Part shown: positions 55,496-64,000 of the stretch, piece after piece
How the letters are laid out: every line of letters starts with the position of its first letter
Numbering within the stretch: the stretch's first letter is position 1
Assembly (NCBI GenBank): GCA_015143295.1
Contig: CM026568.1
Span: 20,528,607 to 20,592,606, forward strand
Reading direction: 5' to 3'
DNA length: 64,000 bases
From: Tetracentron sinense
Taxonomy: Eukaryota > Streptophyta > Magnoliopsida > Trochodendrales > Trochodendraceae
The notes under the pieces: model-generated
Told to the model about the DNA's origin: nothing
Database searches by the model: none
Seen by the model: only the letters and a program-made list of their open reading frames with translations
Position numbers and translations under genes: made by a program

Positions 55496-58400
55496 ATGTC
55501 GCTGCTTTCAGATCTTGTCAACTTGGACATCTCCGATACCGAGAAGGTGATCGCAGAATACATATGGTAAGTTCTTAGTTCTTACTGATTTGTGATTAAA
55601 ATTTCTTGTTTGTGGGATTTTTTTTTTCCTTTTTGCGTGTTTTTTGAATTTCTTCCCTTCTTTCTGTGGGTTTTGTTTTTTCAATAATATTATTTTATTA
55701 CTGTTTCTAGATTTTATGTTAGTCTTTGTTACTGTTTGTGTAGAGTTCTGATCTTTTAGTTTTTCCTTAATGGGTATGCTTTGTTTTTGTTTTTCTTCCT
55801 TGAAATCGGCCGATCTCTTTGCTTAATCCAGTAGACTTCTTTTTATAGCCGATATTGTTTAATGGGTGTGTCATATTTGAGATTTTTGAATGTTGATTTG
55901 AATCTTGAACAGGATCGGTGGATCTGGTATGGACCTCAGAAGTAAAGCAAAGGTAAATCCTTTTTTCTCCATTTTTTTTAACTTTAAACTTTATTATCTT
56001 GATGGTTTATGAAGTTTTTTTGATTGACTTGGTTGTTTGTTTATTCTGGCATGAATTAGACATTTTCCGAACCTGTTACCGATCCCCATGAGCTTCCCAA
56101 ATGGAACTACGATGGGTCCAGCACCGGTCAAGCTCCCGGCGAGGACAGTGAAGTAATTTTATAGTAAGTTTTCTTCATTTATTTGATCCCTTGATCTTTC
56201 TGGTACATTTTTATGAGTTTTTTTTTTTTTTTGTTTGTTTGGTGTTTGACTGTTTTGTTCATATATACAGTCCTCAGGCAATTTTCAAGGACCCATTCAG
56301 GAGAGGGAACAATGTTCTTGTAAGTACTTTATTGATTTAATTAATTTGGGTTATTGTCTACTATAATTATGGTGTTTTAAATTATTTGTTAATATATCTC
56401 ATTTCAAATTGGATTAGGTCATGTGTGATACTTACACTCCTGCCGGAGAGCCAATTCCGACAAACAAGAGGTTTGATGCTGCTAAGATATTTAGCCATCC
56501 TGATGTCGCTGCTGCAGCACCCTGGTATCTATTAATCTATTGTCATTTAACTGTTTTTAGAGTTTTTCTTCCTCTTTCTATATGCATATGGCCATTTTCT
56601 CTATTATGATTCTCTGAATTCTATTGTAATTTTCATTTGCAAAACATTTCAATCGAACAGGTACGGAATAGAGCAGGAGTACACCTTGTTGCAAAAAGAA
56701 GTTAAATGGCCGATTGGATGGCCTGTGGGAGGTTATCCTGGACCTCAGGTAAATGAATCTCACCCTCTGCAAGGTCAAAGCTTCTGATAATCTTTTTATG
56801 TTTATTATCAGTTTCTTACTGTTTCTGGATTGGTTTGTGTTGATTTTATTTTCTTTTGCTTTTACAAAATTCATTAAGGGTCTTGAGACTTGCCAAGCGC
56901 AGCACTTCGAAAGTCTCGAGACTAAGTCTAAAGTGCTGGGCTTTCAAGTTTCATTATTTGAAAATATTTGTGTTCTTTTGTACATAGGAAACTATTGTGA
57001 AAATTTGTAGGCATATTCTTATTCCTTAGCCATGAAATGAATCAAAATCAGCATCCCTGAAATGAATTAAATATAGAGATTATTGCTGACTTTATGGTTG
57101 AATCCTTCTGGAGGATTAAACTGCCATTTGACAATATCTTTCTCGAATAATTAGAAGCAATCTTACTTAAAGGCTAAACACAAGTGAAGTAATGATAAAC
57201 AGAGATGGATAGAGAGAGAAAAGAATATTAGGGCAAAAGAGGAACTAGAGAGAAAGTGAAAACCTTGTGAAAAGGGGCGGAGGAGCTGATCCTTCTTCAG
57301 TGAGGCAGAGAGATGGGTTGGGGTTATAATTGAGAAATTAGAGCCATGAAATGAGTAGTCATTTGCTTGTCAGTTTTGATTTTTGAAAACCCTCAATTAT
57401 ATTAAAGTAACGTTGGATTTGAAAATTGTGCGACATGTTATGGAAAGAACAGCATCAAAATTATAAAATCCCCAGAAATAAGTCCCACCTCCAAATCCCA
57501 TAAAAGAACATGGCTTAAAGGAACTAATAATCAACTATTTCATTTGCACCCTTCTTAGTAGAAATCTTGTAAGTCATGTTTGGGAATTTTTAGTTTTTTT
57601 CCACACTTATCTATATTCTGTGGTAATTGGGAAGGGGCAGGCCCTTGATACTTTTCTTTTTTTTCTTTATGCTCCTGTTTATCACAAGGATGCAGATCTT
57701 GGTTTTGCAAATCCAAGCTGTTCGAGCTAATACTGGGATTAATTCTATGACTTGGGCAAGTTTTATATGATTCTGATAAAGTCATTGTTAATTGTGAATC
57801 ACTGGTTACAGAGTGCAACTTAAATTATACCATTTGTTGTTTGATACATTATCATACTGAATCTGACACAACAGGGTATACACAAGAGTTAATGATTGGT
57901 TTTTCATTCTTGTGCCCTCTTCCTCATGCATAATTTTATTTAATATATTGATCTCTTCCTCCAAATAACTGTAATTAAAATTGCTTGTTTGGCCAAAACA
58001 GGGACCATACTACTGTGGTATTGGTGCCGACAAAGCCTTTGGGCGTGACATTGTTGATGCTCATTACAAGGCGTGTATATATGCGGGCATTGACATTTGT
58101 GGAATTAACGGAGAAGTGATGCCGGGTCAGGTAAGAAAAATATTTATTTATTAATTAATATTAATTTTTTGTTATTTTTTTCTCTCGCAGTTCCCTTTAT
58201 CGGATTGGTTTGTGAATGGCTATTATTCCATGTGGTTTTTAGAACTTAATCTTGTTCCATCTGTTGTACAGTGGGAATTTCAAGTAGGTCCTTCCGTTGG
58301 CATTTCTGCCGCAGATGAGTTATGGGTGGCTCGTTACATACTGGAGGTATTTTAAGTACCGGTTTGTTCTTTTATTATAGGATATGCTTTTAGGGAGATA

Positions 58401-59343
58401 TTGTAGTGTAGGAAAATTGTTTCTTATGACATGGGATTCTATGATACAAGTTTTGCTATGAAAATAATATCTGGTTTCCCGTACTAACAGAGGATTACAG
58501 AGATTGCTGGGGTGGTGGTTTCCTTTGACCCCAAGCCTATCCAGGTTAGCTTTTGTTTTGAGTTTCCTCTCTGTTTCCTACCCTTGTTCTATTCCATTCA
58601 CCATATTATCCTTCTTTCATTGCAAAATTACTTTAACCTTTTAATGGGATTTTCTGTGACCAGGGTGATTGGAATGGAGCAGGAGCTCACACAAACTACA
58701 GGTAATATATGCAATTTATAATTGAAGTAAAGGATTCCCCTCATCTGTTTCAATTTCTTATTTCTTTCCTGCTAAAAATATGATCTGGGATTTCCTTTTT
58801 TTAGTTTAGTTATGAACACAAATTAGACTACGGCTCCATGATTTGGATATCTGTAGCTTCCGCTTTTTTATCCCCTCATTTCTGATGAGGTTGATTGTTG
58901 TGGTTTTAGCACCAAGTCCATGAGAGAAGATGGAGGGTATGAGGTCATCAAAAAGGCTATCGAAAAGCTTGGGAAGAGGCACAAGGAACACATTGCTGCC
59001 TATGGAGAAGGGAACGAACGTCGTCTCACTGGACGACACGAGACAGCTGACATCAATACGTTCTTATGGGTAATTTTTGTAAAAAAAAAATAATTTCCCC
59101 GCATTTTCACCTTGAAACACTAGTACTGCGTAGAAGTTCCAATTCTTGTGGTCTGTGTACTTATAGTGCCCCTACATGTTTGATCGACAGGGAGTTGCGA
59201 ATCGTGGGGCTTCAATTCGAGTTGGAAGAGACACCGAGAAAGCCGGAAAAGGTTATTTTGAGGATAGGAGGCCAGCTTCAAACATGGATCCTTACGTAGT
59301 TACTTCCATGATTGCAGAGACCACCATTCTGTTGAAACCATAG
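55496..59343 (+). CDS. GLN1: Cytosolic glutamine synthetase (GS1), 12 exons
   Basis: Makes glutamine from glutamate, ammonium and ATP in the cytosol; GS1 is a decamer central to nitrogen assimilation and remobilisation. Exons: 55496-55566, 55913-55952, 56060-56163, 56271-56319, 56418-56524, 56661-56748, 58002-58130, 58272-58346, 58491-58544, 58664-58701, 58910-59069, 59191-59343. All are GT-AG and in phase; 355 codons plus TAG. Seen: [28 protein letters not shown] (Glu128 and Glu130), [18 protein letters not shown] (Glu191, Glu198), [13 protein letters not shown] (His248), [19 protein letters not shown] (Arg290, Glu296), all the residues expected for catalysis. Numbering is one less than most GS1 proteins because the N-terminus reads SDTEK rather than SDTTEK. 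No chloroplast transit peptide precedes MSLLSDLV, which argues against GS2. Intron 6 is longest (1.25 kb). Which GLN1 paralogue it is cannot be told. Confidence 0.96.
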
Positions 59344-59968
59344 GAGTGCAGCGGGGTCTGCCGTTCTTCATTGATGGGATCTTGTCATAGCTATTTTTCT
59401 ATTGGAAATGTGTCCATAAAAATTGTATTTCAGTACACGATATCTCCATCTATTCGCCATTAGAATTGCTTGTCCTGCTGTGTTAGTTTGTTTGGTAGTC
59501 TTTGCCCTCTTGGTTTTGAGGTAGGCAGACGATTGTATTGTTTCCTGCCTTTTGATCTTGCCCTGTGTGTTCAATAACAGTACCAACAACAGTTAATAAT
59601 ATAAAAGGGCTGGATCCTCTTATATGTTTAGTATGCATACTTCGTTTAATTCTGGTTTTGTTTAATATCATATGGGAACCACTGCTATCTGAAGCTAAAT
59701 ATGTTGGAACCATTTATTATTTAATGGCTTGAAGGTAATATACCTCAGTAACCAAAACCTTGCAATAACCTTTGTTCTAAATTGATGCACTCGCTCCTTC
59801 TTTGCTCTGGCTTTGTGTTCTGGTTATTAGGTACAAAGACATTTTTTAAAAATAATTTTTTCTGATGTGGAACAAGGTCATTTGGTAATTTGGAGTGGGG
59901 GTTAAGGGGAACACATTTAATAAAAGGGATAGGGAGTATATGCTCATATATAATATACATGTACATCT
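59344..59968. other. GS1 3' flank
   Basis: Presumed 3' UTR followed by AT-rich intergenic DNA. No polyadenylation site was assigned; no gene recognised. Confidence 0.4.
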
Positions 59969-60442
59969 TCTCTATTATTATACTATTATAGAAAAAATAA
60001 GTCCTAATTTTATGATATTTTACTGTGGAGGCAGTTAGTAATGTGAATTTTTTATATTTTTTCTATTTTATCCAGAACTTCATATAAAAAAAATTAAGAT
60101 TTTATGTTATCTTATTTTACATGAGAAAAGTTAGTAGGGGGTATTGATGTAATATCAACTATAATTAACAATAATCCCTCTATTTCTCCACGATTCCCTC
60201 AAATCTTTATCCTTAGGCAAGCCCTCTCTACATGGTAACTACTTTTTAAGAGAATAAATAGAATTTTTTGGTTCTCAAAATGTCTATTTCTATACAAACG
60301 TGTTCTTCATAATTTTTTTATTATCTGAAAAGTTCCTCAAGTTTCTATACCCAAAATGGTTAATTTTTTGTTCAAAATGCCCGTACTAGGATTCCTCTCT
60401 CCCTTTCACTTCTCTCTCACGTGCCCACGTGCTGCCCACTAG
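59969..60442 (+). mobile_element. Non-autonomous Helitron, about 470 bp
   Basis: The 5' end resembles the other two Helitrons (TCTCTATTATTATACTATTA; start could be 59966). The 3' end has hairpin CACGTG-CC-CACGTG, then CTGCCCA and CTAG, followed by T. Internal sequence differs from the others, so it is another member of the same end-sharing family. Confidence 0.7.
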
Positions 60443-61628
60443 TATAGAATAAAATAAAAGTAGAGCATGTAAACATTACTTTTGTATGTTATGCAAATAG
60501 ATCTAGTCATCATGCAAATAGATCCACTCAGGCCTGTTTTGGGATCGGATGTTGAGTGGGTTTCATTGGGAGACTTGTAGCAAAACAGGCAGAATGGATG
60601 TTTCTAAATCATTGGAAAGGTTAGAACATCATTGATTTCTATAGCCTTGGTAGGGTCTAATTAACCCTAGAAGTTAATTGGGGTGATCTAGAAATGCCTG
60701 ATCGCGGGCCATTTTTTTTTTTAAAATCACTTGTCTCAGCAAAAAATTCACCTCTCTAAGTATAGATAGATAGAGAGATAGATATGAATGCTATTCTTAT
60801 CAAGTTTCAAAAGTAGACCAATCAAGCTGCATTTTACATAAGCTGAAGTTTGGTTAATCAAGTTTCAATTCAATTTGGTTGAAACTGAAGTTAGGTGAAT
60901 CAAGTTTCAATTCAATTTGGTTGAAACTGAAGTTAGGTGAATCAAGTTAGGTGAATCCTTTAGGGTGGTAATTCATTGGTTGGTCTCTGACCAATTTTAT
61001 TTGCTTTGGAGATTTTTAAGTGACGGTATTTCTTTGGTGCGTCTATGACTTGATCAATTCACATAAGCAGCTTTGTTTCTGGGTCAAGTTCAAAAGCTGC
61101 TGCTTTACCAAAACATCACTTTCTTCCTCCTTTCATGGAGGGACAAGTGGGTCTGGGTCAGTGGTCATCCACCTCACAAATAGAGAATTCTCTCGATAGT
61201 AGCCCCCAGCTGATCCTGCCCCCAACCACACAACTTTTCTTAGGTTTTTGTTCTGCATTTTTTTTGTTATCTACTGACTGATCCTTTTAGACTCTTCCTC
61301 TGTTGGTATTAAAGTTAGCTTTAACGCATCTTTGAACTTGTATTTAAGCCCTATGCAATGCATTGTAGTTAAATATGCTTCCATATTTGATTTTTAGCGA
61401 AGTTCAGAGATCAAGTTGAGATATTTGTAAGTACATAAACTTTAACCCTATTTTATAAAAATTATTACAAACGACAAAGATTAATGGCAAACACGTGTGA
61501 GTAAAGAGAGAATTATTTTGTGCAAGTTAAAGGTTGTATAAAAATATACTTTAATTCAAGATATGACTTTTTTTTTTGTTACATGCGGATGGGCCAAGGC
61601 CCCACTAAGAGTATTAGTATCTGTTCGG
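60443..61628. other. Intergenic with a short tandem repeat
   Basis: At 60856-60939 two perfect 42-bp copies start AATCAAGTTTCAATTCAATT; each contains the dyad AGTTTCAA/TTGAAACT. Partial units flank them. No gene was recognised. Confidence 0.5.
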
Positions 61629-61881
61629 CAGTGTTGTCAAAATTGGATCCGACTGGCCGGTTGAACTAGTGGAATTAGGACTCGACCCCTTCATCAGTTC
61701 CCAAAACCCTCAAAACCGGTATTCATTAAGAACCGGCCAAAACCGATAGAACCGGTTATAATCGGTCGGACCTGGGAAAAAAAAAAAAAAAAGATTTTTT
61801 TTTTCAAAAAGTACACGGTGGAATTGGACCAGTCGAACTGGGAACCGGCCACTCTACCGATATCTGGTTCTGACAACATTG
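61629..61881. mobile_element. hAT-like MITE rich in ACCGG (younger copy)
   Basis: Ends CAGTGTTGTC and GACAACATTG are inverted repeats with one mismatch. Interior is rich in AACCGG/CCGGTT, as in the copy at 6633-6891. The flanks (CTGTTCGG and GTTCGAGG) share GTTCG only, so the 8-bp duplication is worn. Confidence 0.75.
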
Positions 61882-62961
61882 GTTCGAGGTTAGTGGGTTA
61901 ATGCCTAATATTTGAAGCCTGGATAAGAAGATCAATATAACAACCATGACTCCTCCTCGGGCCTTGATCTTGGAACCTAACCCTTTGGGAGAGACGCACT
62001 ACTGGTGGGATAAACCCTTAGTGCATAGAAATAACTTTTCATACACTAGAATGACAGACACGATATAATTGTTGATACTGACAAAAAATAATAATTAAAG
62101 GTTAGATGTAAATATATTTATTTTATTTTTTAAAATTCTAAAAAAAATTTGATAAAATCATTCATAATTCAAATTTGTAGTCACAATAAACAAAATGACT
62201 ATTGATATATTAAATGTATAATTCTAAATTCAATTACAATATCACTAATAATTAACAAATCTTACCTCAATCTTGTACCCTACTTAAAATATTTACTTGA
62301 TATTCTTGAAAATTACTTATAGATGTAAATATATCTATTTCACTTTTCTAAATTCAAAGAAAAAAATTGAGAAAATCATTTATAATTTAAATTTGTAGTC
62401 ACAATAAACAAGATGATTATTGATATATTAAATGTATTATTCTAAATTCAATTACAAGATCATTAATAATTAACAAATCTTACATTAATCTTATACCCTA
62501 CCAAAAAAAATAAAATACATTCCACTTAATATGAAAAATTGGGATAAAAATAAAATTTTACACAAAAACCAAACTTTTAGGTGAGAGCGAGGTTTATAAA
62601 AGTTGAAACCGAAGTTTGAGAGGGAGCCAGGTTTGAGAGTGGGAGCGGATAGCATGTTAAGAGTTTTGGGTTACTAAAGCTTTGAAGTCTATCCTTATTT
62701 TTTTGGTAAAGCATTTGAGGCTTCTATCATGATGGCACCCTCTTGGTATTTAGTCACCATATAACTCGAAACCTAAGCCACTAACTTAGTTGACCATGAC
62801 AGGTTATCGGTCCAATAACATCAAAGTCGGTACAAGAGTAATCCCTCACTTCGTTTGTACTTTTCTCTAGAGCCCATTCCTTTATATGGGTATCAGAGTC
62901 GCTCCATAAAATCAGGAGCATGATTCCATTTTACAGTACGTATTTAGTGTTACAATGGGAG
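61882..62961. other. Intergenic with a 217-bp diverged tandem duplication
   Basis: Copies start GATGTAAATATAT at 62105 and 62322 and share TTTGTAGTCACAATAAACAA and the following TGATATATTAAATGTAT. Divergence of perhaps 10-15% by eye. No gene was recognised. Confidence 0.6.
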
Positions 62962-63230
62962 CAGGGGTGTCAACAACCGACTAGGCCCAATTAATAAATG
63001 GGCTGGGCCAATCCATCTAAAAAAATCATGTGCAATTTTTTTACACATAAACTAAACGGGTCTAATCACGTAAGGTTAGTCAACCTAAGTCTGGTTAAAA
63101 ACCTATCAAAACAGGTTACGGGCTTTAGATTCCAAGCCAAGCCCAAGCCCAACCCAATTAATAATCTGGCCGGATGGCCGGGCCTAGACCGGGCAGGCTT
63201 GCGGCCCGACCCGACTCATTGACACCCATA
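62962..63230. mobile_element. hAT-type MITE, 269 bp, perfect 8-bp target duplication
   Basis: Exact AATGGGAG repeats flank it (62954-62961 and 63231-63238). Ends CAGGGGTGTCAA and TTGACACCCATA are inverted repeats, worn at the right tip. Interior has GGGCC/GGCCC-rich motifs. Confidence 0.85.
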
Positions 63231-63238
63231 AATGGGAG

Positions 63239-64000
63239 TGAAGTTCTCCCTCTCCCCGTAAAATAGATGATTTTTTTTGTTAAACATAGAAATGTTAAGA
63301 GACATATCATGATGCCTAAGAGCTCATTTACTCCATTTGTTATCTTCTATATTTTCTCCAGCAAAGGTACAAATTCTCTTATTTAGATCGATGGACCTGG
63401 AAGGCTTGGCGTTCTTCTTTTGAGACATGCCAAACTTCCTAATCTAAGTTTACACTGGGTTGACTCAAAACTTAAAACATATGAGTATTATCTTAAATAT
63501 TTTTTTATTCTTAAATACAAATAACATGTATTTAACCATATTTATATAGGGAACAGTACAGTACATACATGTTGAAGCTTGACTCGTTAACCAAATGAGC
63601 TCAAAAATTAAACTCGAGCTTGTTTTGTTTATTAGATAAATAAGCACAAATGAATTCTTAATAAGCCGAGTTTAAGTTGAACGTGAGCAACTTGCATTAA
63701 TTATCAAAATCCACTAAAGATAAGGGTACTTTAGTCTTTTCATAGGGTTTAGTAAATGCTTGGGGCTGCATTTTGACATGTATCTCCAGGGGTGGAGCCA
63801 AGGGGGGGCCTGAGGGGGCACGTGCCCCCCCTAAACTTTTGAGAAAAAAGATTTTTATATATATATATATGGGATGGAGATCCAATCATAGCCAATTGCA
63901 ATTGAAACTCGTAGAGAGTTCAACCACACCCACAGGCCAACACATGTCCGGCACTTTTAACCCCTATTAACTGTGGTTAAGATTTGCTAACCTTTGGGTT
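63239..64000. other. Intergenic; fragments of further repeats at the window end
   Basis: At 63560-63690 GAGCTC/CTCGAGCTTG motifs resemble the repeat at 50560-50760. At about 63785-63835 there is a GGGGTGGAGCCAAGG...GTGCCCCCCC stretch as in common plant transposon ends. At 63885-64000 AGCCAATTGCAATTGAAACTC and TAACTGTGGTTAAG match the interior of the Helitrons at 48 and 54.5 kb; this copy is cut by the window end. Confidence 0.5.

Noticed and set aside
57555-57818. Minus-strand open frame in GS1 intron 6
   Set aside because: No domain recognised; it lies wholly in an intron of an intact gene.
1-64000. tRNA, rRNA or known miRNA genes
   Set aside because: No cloverleaf with A and B boxes, no rRNA-like stretch and no recognised plant miRNA hairpin was seen on either strand by eye.

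Overview
This is nuclear DNA of a flowering plant, most likely a dicot. It holds two intact intron-rich plant genes, decayed members of two plant gene families, and dense layers of LTR retroelement fossils, MITEs and Helitrons. No species can be named from the sequence alone. All boundaries and similarities were read by eye.

Layout. 0-5.5 kb: a broken GRF zinc-finger gene (+) and a broken FAR1-RELATED SEQUENCE (FRS) gene (-), both decayed mainly by Trp/Arg/Gln-to-stop changes. 6.2-6.9 kb: a Mutator-type MITE with perfect 9-bp target duplications, and a hAT-like MITE. 7.4-42.5 kb: a VAC14 gene (PIKfyve/Fab1 complex scaffold) whose 20 exons can be joined in phase into about 718 codons. Seventeen exons lie within 7 kb; a single 26.1-kb intron then separates exon 17 from exons 18-20. 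44.9-54.8 kb: a solo LTR holding a nested gag-only element, Helitrons, another LTR and small MITEs. 55.4-59.3 kb: a complete 12-exon cytosolic glutamine synthetase (GS1) gene of 355 codons. 59.4-64 kb: a third Helitron, two hAT-type MITEs and tandem duplications.

The giant VAC14 intron holds a broken Copia element (itself hit by a hAT-like element, a 5'-truncated LINE and a tiny poly(A)-tailed insert), a second Copia remnant split by a 2.2-kb solo LTR, several LTRs of a family starting TGTGAGC on both strands, an AT-rich TIR element, a second 2.2-kb solo LTR with perfect 5-bp duplications, and a hAT MITE with perfect 8-bp duplications.

The most unusual signal is shared by LTRs of at least three unrelated families here. 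Upstream of the TATA box each carries an array of short dyads with near-fixed spacing: TTCGTTCGAACGAA-type units 20 bp apart, GATCGATC-type units 20-22 bp apart, ACAACG-N4-CGTTGT units 23 bp apart, and GGCGGTA/TACCGCC dyads in units of about 160 bp. Spacing near two helical turns, with motif sequence replaced between relatives at the same position, suggests a modular promoter cassette. That reading is inference.
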